This document shows, in pieces, positions 7,701 to 15,568 of a stretch of 29,607 bases of DNA. Origin of the DNA: CAZBWE01 sp964495465 (lineage in GTDB: Bacteria; Planctomycetota; Phycisphaerae; Sedimentisphaerales; Anaerobacaceae); assembly GCA_964495465.1 (NCBI GenBank), contig CAZBWE010000022.1:1-29607 (forward strand). The letters are read 5' to 3'. The translations under genes were made by a program, and so were the position numbers. Position 1 is the stretch's first letter, and each line of letters starts with the position of its first letter. The notes under the pieces were generated by a model. The model had not been told where the DNA came from. It worked only from the letters and a program-made list of their open reading frames with translations, and did not search any database.

Positions 7701-9735
7701 ATTTTTTCGTCAATTCTAATGCAAGTTGCTCGTATTTTGTCAATTCTTTTGTTATAAGCTGCTCGGATGCTTCTATCTCGATGATTTCTTTTTCTTCGGT
7801 TTTGTTTGGTTGGAAAATAGCGTCTTGTCTTTCCTGCATTTGCTTTCGCAATAAGGAACCTTGGAGTTGCTCGATCCTGCTTTGTGCTAATGCAAGCCGA
7901 AGTTTAATTGCATTTGGATCATCTTGCTTTAGCTTGGCTAATTCTTCTTCCGCCTCATCAAATTGTTTTGCGCCAATATAAGCAGTAATGCGGAGTTTTT
8001 GGCTTCTTTCTTTGTGACCATAAATCTCCTCATAAGCATTTATATTTGATATTGCGATTGTCCATAACTTTAGCTTCAGAAGAATGTCAACGTAATCCAA
8101 ACGTGCGTCAGGTTTAATTAATGCGATGTTAGAATTAAGTGCATTTATGAGGAATTCTACGACTGCCCCGACTTCAGAGGTATTACTAAAAACCTTTGCA
8201 AGTAAATAAGAAATCTGCATGTCTGTTTTTCCGGATGCTTTATAATGCTCATAAGCTGCATATAGCTTTCTAATTGCTATATCTTCATTCCCCTTCGCAA
8301 GCTCGAGCATTCCCCGCCATTTGATAACCTGTGGGTCCTCACCACTACCAAAGATTTGTTCGATTTCATGCACCGCTTGCTCGGCATTTTTGAGCCATAC
8401 CGCGGTTTCCGACTCTGTTCTCTCCTCGCATGGTTCAAGTATCTGCTCAATATAGCAATTTGCAAGAAATGCGTATAATGCGGATTTATTCATTTTGTTT
8501 GCCCAGTTGCGTGGGCCGCTTCTCTCCTGTGCGTTTGGCAGAGCAAGTGCGTTCTTTGCCAGTTCTATTGCTTTATATAGCTCTTCGTTCTGATTATAAT
8601 AACAAAACTTGCGATAGTACAGATTGGCTGTATATATTGCATAAATAACATTTTCTCTATCTAACTTTACTGCTTCTTCAGCGGCATTAGTAGCTTTATC
8701 GATGTTATTTTTAGGATTTAAGTGATAGTCTGAGTAGTATCGAGATAGTGCAGCAAACGCCTCTGCACTGGAGGGGAACTTGTTTACAAGTGAAAGATAT
8801 TCTGGTTCTAGTTCTTGAATTTTCTCCTTACCCAGGGTCCGGGCCTCTGCAAGTTTCATTGTTAGAAGATTAATGTGTGCTTTAGGTTGGGTTGGCACAT
8901 TCTTAACAGCTTGTTCTAAAAGTTCTATTGCCCGTTGTACAGATTTCTCCCTTTCTTCAAGATTACCTCTTTTAGCAAGGATTTCTCCTTTTTGGAGGGC
9001 TACTCTCGCTAAATACCAATAGGCATCGACTTTATCTTTATCTGTGTCAAATTCCAATACCTTTTCAAAGTCATCTGTTGCTTGAGCGAGCAGTTTGTCA
9101 GGGTCGATTCCTGAACCAAGGCGTGCTAACTCTAAATTAGCTCGACCTCTAATTAAATAAAGATATGGCCCCAATTGTAGCTCATTAATTTCAACTTCCG
9201 GCATTCCAGCTGTTTTCCACTTGGAAGGATTTTCCGTAAGCAGGTTCTCACTTTTTGCCAAATCTACAAGTTCTGATGCTTGGTCGCGTATCTCTTGCCA
9301 AAGTTGATTTACACCGTTGTTAGCCATTATGTAAAAGTATTTGAGCCGACCATATCGAGCTTTTATATTCTTTGAGTCTGTCATTACTATTTGGTTCCAG
9401 CAACCAAGCACATAGCGCCACTGGTCGCTTTCGGTGTGCATATCCAGTTGAGTATACATATCCACAAGTTTGAAAAGGACCTCTATTTTGAGTGAATCGT
9501 CCTTTGTTCGTGCGCGCGCCTTGTGATAATTGCGTTCGGCTCTTTTATACTCCTTTATTTTTATCTGTTCGTCTGTAGTCATAAGAGCTGTTTGTAAAGC
9601 AGCGTCGCCGTCTCTGACAAACTTTTTCGGGTTTCGGCTCATATGTAGAATTGCCAGAATTAAAATCACAGCCAGGACGAGAATAACAGCTGAGCCAGTG
9701 AGCGCAACTTTTTTATTTAACCTCCTCTTTGCCAT
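4744..9735 (-). CDS. Giant membrane-anchored TPR-repeat protein of the exosortase locus
   Basis: 1663 residues. A basic N-terminus (MAKRRLNKK) precedes a single hydrophobic helix at about 10-31, so the protein is probably anchored in the inner membrane with the remainder outside the cytoplasm. The rest is almost wholly helical, with successive TPR-like helix pairs (for example AERNYHKARA, QATDDFEKVLEFD, AIELLEQAVKNVPTQPKAHINL, KAEQLYTKAY, ALEYAKKAVEASPNKADFLDTYGYVLYKNGQ near the C-terminus). Such proteins occur beside exosortases (the PEP-CTERM system TPR protein PrsT family), but those are usually much shorter. It has no catalytic motif that I recognise; a scaffold joining sorting to polysaccharide assembly is an inference. 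ATG is supported by AGGA six bases upstream. Confidence 0.85.
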   Translation of the reverse strand: MAKRRLNKKVALTGSAVILVLAVILILAILHMSRNPKKFVRDGDAALQTALMTTDEQIKIKEYKRAERNYHKARARTKDDSLKIEVLFKLVDMYTQLDMHTESDQWRYVLGCWNQIVMTDSKNIKARYGRLKYFYIMANNGVNQLWQEIRDQASELVDLAKSENLLTENPSKWKTAGMPEVEINELQLGPYLYLIRGRANLELARLGSGIDPDKLLAQATDDFEKVLEFDTDKDKVDAYWYLARVALQKGEILAKRGNLEEREKSVQRAIELLEQAVKNVPTQPKAHINLLTMKLAEARTLGKEKIQELEPEYLSLVNKFPSSAEAFAALSRYYSDYHLNPKNNIDKATNAAEEAVKLDRENVIYAIYTANLYYRKFCYYNQNEELYKAIELAKNALALPNAQERSGPRNWANKMNKSALYAFLANCYIEQILEPCEERTESETAVWLKNAEQAVHEIEQIFGSGEDPQVIKWRGMLELAKGNEDIAIRKLYAAYEHYKASGKTDMQISYLLAKVFSNTSEVGAVVEFLINALNSNIALIKPDARLDYVDILLKLKLWTIAISNINAYEEIYGHKERSQKLRITAYIGAKQFDEAEEELAKLKQDDPNAIKLRLALAQSRIEQLQGSLLRKQMQERQDAIFQPNKTEEKEIIEIEASEQLITKELTKYEQLALELTKKLLSIEQNYAEQSAVIYLCGHYISRGQINKAKDLVNQYLQYFPDNPDVLVYKKIISEPEPEKTSYQRQYEIKEEVFSNMNDPILRAASLGVLYQRNNQPDKAASELKKVIKANLPKGTTYNLPFFGQIDEVDLQLLAADYLFEIAVEADDWEFAEQIVETVQIKNLDKCKGQVFAARLSMAKGNPKDALEKLNESLKQRPIYSRAYMFRSRVHSVLGNEHASIADIRQAATLNPLDGTIAKVLAVTLFERNQKLGDNVSSEQLIDARTALDRALALNPNDFQLLDFYADYIGQTEPLRALAIRQNIQTYAPSVRNSTRIGQLATKLAIEETDPKRKEAFFTIAGSSFEQAKKVNPHDKEMLNSYAGYYYEIGRDDMAQQLLQESEDQGLLWSHYYQQGQFEKAKNILEQLYEINPKDSNILKGLVLIAAKTADKEASKKYSEELVSIESNAENHLVQIQTFLKIGLVKEAEHLLQSFKEKYPDESRVVLLEAWLAMRQGQLEKALTLANRNLESNQEDAVAWRLRGEINLFMANYDQAISDLNKSKQLSDETDTRLSLAKCYLKMGRMDDAIIELKNMIDIPGASIEGRILLEQTYIKLGRKDTLRKLYEDTLEKFPNNALWYNRAGALFLSDSNFNKAEQLYTKAYTLKRQEYPELSKLETVDEEYAMALDGYLQTHVLAAGSPDAKDGIWNPGKLDIVIEEGGKYIHGVYAPIAYLRMAEAKMKMGDKNTAINYCRKAVDNAGTNETLASDILLRMFLLLGPEEVSKYCKQKIQGDPDSLPANWTMFNLSKINDEYDEAVGYLDKCIEIAGSDTLRGANYTVNKAEILTLAYEKTSDNNYLKQAIAVYESLLVKMPNNTSVLNNLAYMLAQSNERLSDALEYAKKAVEASPNKADFLDTYGYVLYKNGQISKAAEFLAAASQQYEQDEILAPAEVYEHIGMVKEELGAKDQALASYKQALEIGADKLSKKANKRIRTAIERLSQ

Positions 9736-9806
9736 AATTCTTCCTCTTTTCTTTTGTTATAGTTTGTGTTCAATAGTTTTTTTAATATCCCATTTTACGA
9801 CTCATA

Positions 9807-9825
9807 ATAAATGAGAATCATTATT
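9807..9825. promoter_or_regulatory. Fur-box-like sequence upstream of the TPR gene
   Basis: TGAGAATCATTATT (9812-9825) matches 12 of 14 positions of the right part of the classical Fur consensus, and 14 of 19 overall, in the 142-bp gap between the EpsI-type gene and the TPR gene. An overlapping CTCAT-N5-ATGAG palindrome (9801-9815) is also present. The match may be chance in an AT-rich gap. Confidence 0.3.
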
Positions 9826-9877
9826 ACGTACTTAAAGCTAACTATGTTCTCTCTTTATCTAACAATTATTGCTTTTC

Positions 9878-10636
9878 TCAGTCGGGCCAATGGTCTCTCT
9901 CTAAGATTGGCAAAAGCTTAGTTAAAATCTTCTCACTTGCTGCGATTGCCTCTTTTTTGCTTGGGTAAACCATTGTACCTAAACTCGTATTGAAAAATTT
10001 CCATTCAATTTTGGAAAAGTACGAATGCTTACCTCGAATGTTTTTATTGAGAGCCAGTCGAGCACTTTCCCTGTTGCCCTTATATTCTCCATTGACCCTG
10101 AAAAGATACAAAACAGGGAATTTTGTGCCGGCAGCCCAGTAATCGGTAGTCGGGTTAGAGAATATCACATATCTTCCTGGGATTTCTTGCTCTCTGCCGT
10201 CCTTGTTTATCTGGAACACCAGATTGTCTGCACCTATCCTTTGGTTACCAACGCCTACGTAGCACTCATCGGGTACATGCGGCACACGGTCCGGACACTC
10301 GTAATAAGTAATAAATAACACACATATTCGAACGGGACTGTCAATTTTTGCATTAGGGTCTTCCAGTGTCCATTGAATGTAATCTTCCGTGCCCAGTTCT
10401 TTGGTTATTTCTTCGTTTTCGATTTTTTGCTTTGATATCACCTTATATGGAATTAAGTCATTCTCATTTAAAAGGTCCAGTGGTTTTTTCAGGGGTATCG
10501 GTTCTTTCTTTAAATATATGTTAAATCTTCTTATCGCAATCGACATAGCGCTTCCGGATATCGCGAGCACCGCTATACATATCAAAAATGCCGGTTGTAA
10601 ATAAGTTCTTATATTGGATTCCATATCCTGTATCAC
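9878..10636 (-). CDS. Exosortase-associated EpsI-type protein
   Basis: A small membrane-anchored protein of the kind encoded beside, or fused to, exosortases (EpsI family, DUF3485-like). One N-terminal TM helix at about 13-35 is followed by an extracytoplasmic domain. The family's hallmark is visible: a segment FITYYECPDRVPHVPDECYVGVG with Cys125 preceded by HVPDE, equivalent to the H-x-P-x-x-C motif of EpsI. The gene starts with GTG at 10636 inside the exosortase stop codon (GTGA overlap), which suggests translational coupling; an in-frame ATG at 10624 is a possible alternative, and neither has a well-placed Shine-Dalgarno. Its biochemical role is not established, but its position says it works with the exosortase. 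Confidence 0.8.
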   Translation of the reverse strand: MIQDMESNIRTYLQPAFLICIAVLAISGSAMSIAIRRFNIYLKKEPIPLKKPLDLLNENDLIPYKVISKQKIENEEITKELGTEDYIQWTLEDPNAKIDSPVRICVLFITYYECPDRVPHVPDECYVGVGNQRIGADNLVFQINKDGREQEIPGRYVIFSNPTTDYWAAGTKFPVLYLFRVNGEYKGNRESARLALNKNIRGKHSYFSKIEWKFFNTSLGTMVYPSKKEAIAASEKILTKLLPILERDHWPD

Positions 10637-11607
10637 GCCTTATCTTTGCGAACTACAATATCATCAGTGACTGTTTGGTTCTCTTCTACAAACAAACCGG
10701 ACATAAATCCTGCAATTAAACCATACAGGACGAACGCCAATGGCAGCATCAAAAGACCAAGAGCATCGTGATAGATGCCCTGAGTGTACTTAGGATGCAA
10801 TAGAACGTAAATAAAACCGGTTATTGTAACTCTCACTATGTTACAAAATATTGCTATCGGTATAGTACTGGCTAACAGGATAATTCGCTGCCATATGGGC
10901 CTATAATGTAAATACGCCATGGCGACGCCTAATGCCAAAAAGGCCATTAAAAGCCGCATTCCGCTGCAGGCTTCGGCTACGTTTAGTGGCGGGTCCAGAT
11001 TTTGACCTTTGTAAAATATGTCTATTACTACACCGCTGGCTGTAGCTTCCATCTGGGGGACCATATTCAGCAATGCCGTTGCTATAGCAGCAGCAAGCTT
11101 TCGCATCGGCATAGTTACCATGACGTAGTATCTCTCCGGTAGTGGTACTGCAAATATAAGGAAACCAATCGGAAGCCACATATATCTAACCAAATTCCAA
11201 CCGCCTAAAAACAATACAATTGCCCCTAAAGTTGCTATCATGCAAATGGGTCGTAAGTATCCATATTGGAGGTGTACTATATTTACAGGATAAAATACAA
11301 CACCACAGATTAGAAAAAGCAGACCCAGGTAGTTTGGCCTGCTTTCAAGATTTAAAATCTCCTCTTTCTTTTGGTTTATGAAGTATAAGCTAAAAAGGGG
11401 GATTAGAAAGCCATGGGACCAACTACTGTCGGTTAGCCATTTGTGAACGATTACTGTAATTTCACCGTGAAAGAGAAGAAAGAAAAGTCCTGCTATTGTC
11501 AGTATCTTGATGTAATTGTGAAAGCCGAGCTCCCGCCAGCTCTGCTTACGCAAAGACGTACCTGAAACCGCTCTTTCTGAAGTAGAAGAAACAATATTGT
11601 CCACCAT
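10633..11607 (-). CDS. Exosortase (EpsH family), PEP-CTERM transpeptidase-like sorting enzyme
   Basis: A multi-pass inner-membrane cysteine protease/transpeptidase that cuts PEP-CTERM signals. About eight hydrophobic segments are visible. The catalytic residues expected for the family are all present: Cys214 in AEACSGMR, Arg259 in NIVRVT, and His280 in YHDALGLLML. The N-terminal HGFLIP segment (about 65-70) and FAVPLPERYY also fit the family. Length (324) is normal for an exosortase without the fused EpsI domain, which here is a separate overlapping gene downstream. A nearby substrate (RCC1-repeat protein, 342-1253) carries the matching C-terminal signal. No obvious Shine-Dalgarno precedes the ATG. 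The subfamily cannot be assigned without a profile search. Confidence 0.93.
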   Translation of the reverse strand: MVDNIVSSTSERAVSGTSLRKQSWRELGFHNYIKILTIAGLFFLLFHGEITVIVHKWLTDSSWSHGFLIPLFSLYFINQKKEEILNLESRPNYLGLLFLICGVVFYPVNIVHLQYGYLRPICMIATLGAIVLFLGGWNLVRYMWLPIGFLIFAVPLPERYYVMVTMPMRKLAAAIATALLNMVPQMEATASGVVIDIFYKGQNLDPPLNVAEACSGMRLLMAFLALGVAMAYLHYRPIWQRIILLASTIPIAIFCNIVRVTITGFIYVLLHPKYTQGIYHDALGLLMLPLAFVLYGLIAGFMSGLFVEENQTVTDDIVVRKDKA

Positions 11608-11700
11608 ACATACTAAGAATTAAAGACTAATACAGACAATAAAACTGTGATACTCAACAGTTTTATGATTTATTCTTTACGCTACAATTTTTTTAGAACC

Positions 11701-11812
11701 GGTCCGAAAAAGACCTGTGAGAATAATAATCTCTATCTGCAAAGTTACAGTCGTAAATAGAGCCAATTCCATAGATGTCTGAACGGGTTTTGAAAAACTT
11801 TACGTCAAAGCT
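11701..11812 (-). pseudogene. Decayed duplicate of the 3' end of the SLBB export gene
   Basis: In the 266-bp gap between the exosortase and the export gene, the minus strand reads RSDIYGIGSIYDCNFADRDYY..., closely matching the C-terminus of the export protein (RASYGFGFVYDRNFAYPDNYY...). At DNA level 11738-11773 matches 11922-11957 at 30 of 36 positions. In both copies the stop codon comes soon after the YY motif. The copy has no start codon (an in-frame TAA lies upstream), so it is a remnant, not a gene. Confidence 0.6.
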
Positions 11813-11873
11813 GCAGTAAGATTACTCCTTGTATTTCTATAGCAGAATAAGCAATCTTACGCAACCATAAGAA

Positions 11874-13865
11874 CTACTGTTTCATTCCCATAAATGTCGT
11901 GCCGTAATAGTTGTCAGGGTATGCAAAATTACGGTCGTAAACGAAGCCAAATCCATAACTGGCTCTGTATGCGTTTCTTAATACAGCACGCCAAATTGAA
12001 GTGGCATGTGTGCCAACGTTAATCAAGTCATTCGGCTTAATAAAGAAGTCCGGTTGTTCGCCGTTGGCAATTTTGTCCAAATCAACCATAACTATCTCTT
12101 CTTTGTCTTTGCCGATTCGCCTTATTACTTCGCATTTCTTCGGCCAAGCTAGAGGTCCCAGACCTCCTGCGGCTGCTATAGCCATTTTCAAAGTTAATGG
12201 ACGCCCGGTGATAGTAATATACCCCTGGTAGTTGACATTACCCATTATACAAAATTCTCCTATGATGTCAACAGGTACAAAGATACTGTCGCCTGGTTGT
12301 ATCACAATATTGTATCGAGGGTCCCCGGCGAGTAGCTTATCGGCCGGAATCTTTATAACACGTGTTTGTTCTTCTGTCTCAGCCCATTCATAATCTGGCA
12401 TTACTGTTGTTGTGCTCGGCGGCACTTCTACCGGCCTTGGTTCGAATTCGATAACCGGCATTGATGGTTCCGGCTCAATTCTTGGGCCAACTTGAACAGG
12501 TATCCATTTACCATCTTGGAATATCCATTCGATACGTCCCAATTCTTCTTCGTCAATTCGTTCTGTTGTTGTCTCTGTAATAGCCGGCCCTGCGATTGTT
12601 CCATATTCATCTGCTGCTTTTTTCTCAGGTTTTGTGAACAGTCCCGGTGTCTCATCAATATCTATGGATTCTTCTGTTACCTCATAAGTTGGCTCGGAAA
12701 ACGACCTGAGTATATCTTCGACATCTATTGGCTCCTCCGTTCTCTCTGGAACGGCCGGCTCTGCAATCGATTTCATTACGTCTTCTGTATCCGCCTGCTC
12801 ATCGAATCTGTCTTGACGATTTCGCTCTGATAATGTTTTAAGTATATCCTTTATACTTACCGATTCCTGTGTTTTCTCCGGGCTGACCATTTGAGTGGAG
12901 GGTTTCTGTGATTTTTGAAGGTCATCCCAGGTTTGATTTTGACCGAGACTTCCTGTCCATCCTGCCTGGGCATATTCCTTGGTTGTTGCCAGTTCTGTGG
13001 AAGCTATTACGACCTTGCTGTCAGGCCATTGGTATCGACGTCTTGCCATTGGCGTTATTACCTCGAACATTTCTTGTTCGGGCTCAAGCAATTCATCCAG
13101 TTCTTCAGGTCGATCTATCTGTGGCCGAATCATTTCTATTTCAGGAAATTCCGGCTCTATGACCTCAAGCTCAAGCGGTTGTGACATTGATTCGCTTTGT
13201 TTCCTGGTATTGCGAGAAACATAAATATTGCTTACGTTAAACTGTCTTGTTCCACCTGCTGTTGCAATCGCATCAGTCAATCTATAATCATATCGCGGAA
13301 TAACATACCTGCTTGGAGCTGCAACACCGTCACCTAATATTGAATACGTTCGCTGTTGTGAACCAGCTAATGTTGCGGTAACTGAAGGGTCTTTTAATAA
13401 ATTAGGCGCAAGTATTTGTTTAATCTCATCTTCAAGTTGTGTCTCAGTTAATCCTTCTGCATGAACTACTCCGACATCGGGAATAGAAATCTTTCCCGTT
13501 TCAGTAACAACATAGTTGTTTACATAGATAGTTCCTTCCTGAAAAAGCTCATAGATGCTTATCATAATTGTGTCGCCGGACCTGAACATATAGTCACTTC
13601 CAATTGCAACGATATCAGATGGTCGTGGCTCTTCTGCACCTTCCCATGCTATCGCTTCCTCTTCCGCTACTCCTAACGAGTTTAATATTACATTTACTGC
13701 CGGAGTAGGACGAAATCTGCCGATTTGTGTCGGGTCAAAAAACTTGTTGCCGCACCCCGAAAAGAGAGTAAGAAACAACAAATAAAAAATACACAGCGAA
13801 GCATAAAAAGTTTTTCTATTTATATTTCTGCTATTGCCTTTATTTGAAGTTTTTTTCATTTTCAT
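11874..13865 (-). CDS. Polysaccharide export lipoprotein (Wza-like, SLBB) with long acidic insertion
   Basis: An outer-membrane polysaccharide export protein and first gene of the locus. The signal peptide ends in the lipobox LFSGC (Cys38). A Poly_export domain follows at about 92-168 (YMFRSGDTIMISIYE...GKISIPDVGVVHAEGLT). SLBB1 starts at about 172 (YSILGDGVAAPSRYVIPRYD...IYVSRNTR) but is then interrupted by about 280 residues rich in E, P, S and T (222-500), resuming at RVIKIPADKLLAGDPRYNI...GDSIFVP. SLBB2 is at about 536-617. The C-terminal segment SYGFGFVYDRNFAYPDNYY is partly duplicated downstream. The insertion contains degenerate units with the core DVEDILRSFSEP (about 337-349, 361-370, 380-392). 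Wza is about 380 residues, so this protein is far longer. Start: first of two near ATGs; the Shine-Dalgarno is weak. Confidence 0.9.
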   Translation of the reverse strand: MKMKKTSNKGNSRNINRKTFYASLCIFYLLFLTLFSGCGNKFFDPTQIGRFRPTPAVNVILNSLGVAEEEAIAWEGAEEPRPSDIVAIGSDYMFRSGDTIMISIYELFQEGTIYVNNYVVTETGKISIPDVGVVHAEGLTETQLEDEIKQILAPNLLKDPSVTATLAGSQQRTYSILGDGVAAPSRYVIPRYDYRLTDAIATAGGTRQFNVSNIYVSRNTRKQSESMSQPLELEVIEPEFPEIEMIRPQIDRPEELDELLEPEQEMFEVITPMARRRYQWPDSKVVIASTELATTKEYAQAGWTGSLGQNQTWDDLQKSQKPSTQMVSPEKTQESVSIKDILKTLSERNRQDRFDEQADTEDVMKSIAEPAVPERTEEPIDVEDILRSFSEPTYEVTEESIDIDETPGLFTKPEKKAADEYGTIAGPAITETTTERIDEEELGRIEWIFQDGKWIPVQVGPRIEPEPSMPVIEFEPRPVEVPPSTTTVMPDYEWAETEEQTRVIKIPADKLLAGDPRYNIVIQPGDSIFVPVDIIGEFCIMGNVNYQGYITITGRPLTLKMAIAAAGGLGPLAWPKKCEVIRRIGKDKEEIVMVDLDKIANGEQPDFFIKPNDLINVGTHATSIWRAVLRNAYRASYGFGFVYDRNFAYPDNYYGTTFMGMKQ

Positions 13866-14420
13866 AGCGCTTAAATCCCAATAAATAATATCGAGCTTTA
13901 TAACAGCCGACTGCTCTGTTTTTAACTTACAAACACTTTTGCACTCGATGAGATTTATCGGTTCAATAACTTAACCGCTTAACTTTTTTTTAGCTGCCAT
14001 AAAGGCGGTGTTGTAAAGAAATCAAATCCCTTTTTGAAAAAAGCCCAAAAACGCAAATATTCAGTTATAAAAGAGCTTAAAGATATTTGTAATAAGCAAA
14101 AATCTTTGCCTTGTTATCGCTCATAACCATATGCAAGTAAGGAACTTGAGAAGATATATAGTCGTCATTGTATGTTTTATGCGCCGCTCCTCAGCTTAGT
14201 TAAGAAAAACAACAAATTATATATACCTGCCAAATGCAGTATTTGTTCGATGTTTTAGCCCTGTTTTAGCCCGATAATTGCAGTAATATCAGTATAGCTA
14301 AAAGGGGTGTTTGGGTCGATAAAAATTAGGAAAAAACAGATAAAAAACACATAATGGTGGTATCGATTATCATCATTGTAGCGAAGGTATCGGATAAATT
14401 AGAGAATTGTTACATTAAAA
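13866..14420. other. 555-bp noncoding region upstream of the export/sorting locus
   Basis: No convincing ORF on either strand. It is AT-rich and holds the probable promoter of the export/sorting locus near its left end, a short palindrome at about 13955-13973, a direct repeat of CTGTTTTAGCCC/TGTTTTAGCCC type near 14250-14272, and T-rich stretches downstream of the permease gene without a clear hairpin. I see no recognisable riboswitch or small RNA. Confidence 0.5.
13897..13925 (-). promoter_or_regulatory. Candidate promoter of the export/sorting locus
   Basis: Minus strand: -35 TTAAAA (13920-13925, 4 of 6), a 17-bp spacer, and -10 TATAAA (13897-13902, 5 of 6), placing the start about 25 bases before the export gene ATG at 13865. 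A CGGTT-N9-AACCG palindrome lies about 30-50 bp further upstream (13955-13973) and could be an operator. Confidence 0.4.
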
Positions 14421-15458
14421 CTATTTGTCTTTTTTCCTGTCGCTTATTATAGCATTTACAAGAATTGCAAGGAGCACTACTGCTGCTATATGACCAAGAC
14501 CTGAAGAACCCATTTGATGTATGTGGGTTCTTGCGGATACATCCAGGTCTGGGAATATTTTATCAAGTGTTAATCCTGCTGCGAGAGCGCAAAGCATAAC
14601 TGTGGCAAGGTAAGCTACAGCGGTTCGCTTGCCCATCGCCTTCCAGATAGTTGTAAAACCGGCTGCATTGGTAGCTGGACCGGTTATAAGAAAGACAAGA
14701 GCAGCCCCTGGCGATAATCCTTTTAGGATTAATGCTGCCGCTACCGGCACCGATGCTGTTGCACACACATATACTGGTATTCCCAGAAACATCATTACCA
14801 CCATTGAGAAGATGCCAGTCCCCAATAGCTTATCGGCAAGAAAGTCGTCAGGTAAAACTGCTGAGATAATAGCGGCAATTAATAAGCCGACAAGCATCGC
14901 TTTACCTATATCACGTGGTAATGTAACGAAGCCATATTTTAATCCTCTGACGATTTTTCCTTTTTTATCCGTTCCCTCGCAACATTCATCTGTGCACTTT
15001 GATGGCGGTATATTTTCACCTTTTGTGCCTTGGTTTAGAGTGTTAACAATGACTCCGCCAAAAATGCCGGTTAATAAAGCTACCACCGGCCTGAATACGG
15101 CAAAGATAGGACCGAGGAGACTTAAGGTCACGAGAATACTATCGACGCCGGTTTGAGGCGTTGATAACAGAAATGATATAGTTGAGCCTTTGCTTGCCCC
15201 GTGTTTATGTAATGACATTGATACAGGAATAACACCGCATGAGCATAGGGGAAGTGGAATACCGAAAAGTGATGCCTTTAATAATGGCCATATCCCCCTG
15301 CCGCCAAGATGCCTTTCTACCAGGTTTTGCGATATGAGTATTGATAAAATCCCTGCCACAAAGAAGCCGAACAACAAATAGGGCGACATCTCTGTTATAG
15401 TACCCCAGAAATCAAAAACTGCTTGCTTTAGATATTGAAGTATAACGTTACTGTCCAT
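14421..15458 (-). CDS. SO_0444/ArsP-type metal (Cu/Zn) efflux permease
   Basis: A polytopic inner-membrane permease of the DUF318/ArsP superfamily. The pattern of two half-bundles of helices around a soluble loop is clear. The family signature PLPLCSCGVIP is present (Cys72, Cys74), with GASKGSTISFLLSTPQTGVDS after it, and the second half has GIPVYVCATASVPVAAAL and FLITGPATNAAGF. A Cys-rich loop CTDECC (155-160) between the halves is typical of the SO_0444 Cu/Zn efflux subgroup and could bind metal. Length (345) is slightly short for that subgroup. Some relatives export organoarsenicals, so the substrate is inferred only to family level. It lies about 110 bp downstream of a lipoprotein gene, with a weak hairpin between them. 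Confidence 0.85.
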   Translation of the reverse strand: MDSNVILQYLKQAVFDFWGTITEMSPYLLFGFFVAGILSILISQNLVERHLGGRGIWPLLKASLFGIPLPLCSCGVIPVSMSLHKHGASKGSTISFLLSTPQTGVDSILVTLSLLGPIFAVFRPVVALLTGIFGGVIVNTLNQGTKGENIPPSKCTDECCEGTDKKGKIVRGLKYGFVTLPRDIGKAMLVGLLIAAIISAVLPDDFLADKLLGTGIFSMVVMMFLGIPVYVCATASVPVAAALILKGLSPGAALVFLITGPATNAAGFTTIWKAMGKRTAVAYLATVMLCALAAGLTLDKIFPDLDVSARTHIHQMGSSGLGHIAAVVLLAILVNAIISDRKKDK

Positions 15459-15513
15459 TATTTGTGAACCTGTTTTTATTTTGAGACTCTGAGAAATTTT
15501 TCAAAGACACAAA

Positions 15514-15532
15514 GACCGTCTTGGTAACGGCC
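15514..15532 (-). terminator. Weak hairpin after the lipoprotein gene
   Basis: On the minus strand GGCCGT pairs with ACGGTC (one G-U pair) around a 7-nt loop, followed by TTTGTGTCTTTG. The T tract is broken, so termination is uncertain. Confidence 0.3.
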
Positions 15533-15568
15533 CTCATCTATCTTTACGTTTGATATGATTGGCAGGTT

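Noticed and set aside
7781..7981. Plus-strand ORFs within the giant TPR gene
   Set aside because: All lie antisense to the continuous 1663-codon frame, which has clear TPR features; no motif or start site supports them.
11676..11777. Short 32-codon ORF on the minus strand in the exosortase/export gap
   Set aside because: The frame that resembles the export protein's C-terminus is a different one, and no ribosome site precedes the ATG.
14215..14250. Possible sigma54-type promoter (TTTGGCAGG...TTTG on the minus strand)
   Set aside because: The distance between the GG and the downstream element is several bases too long for a -24/-12 promoter.
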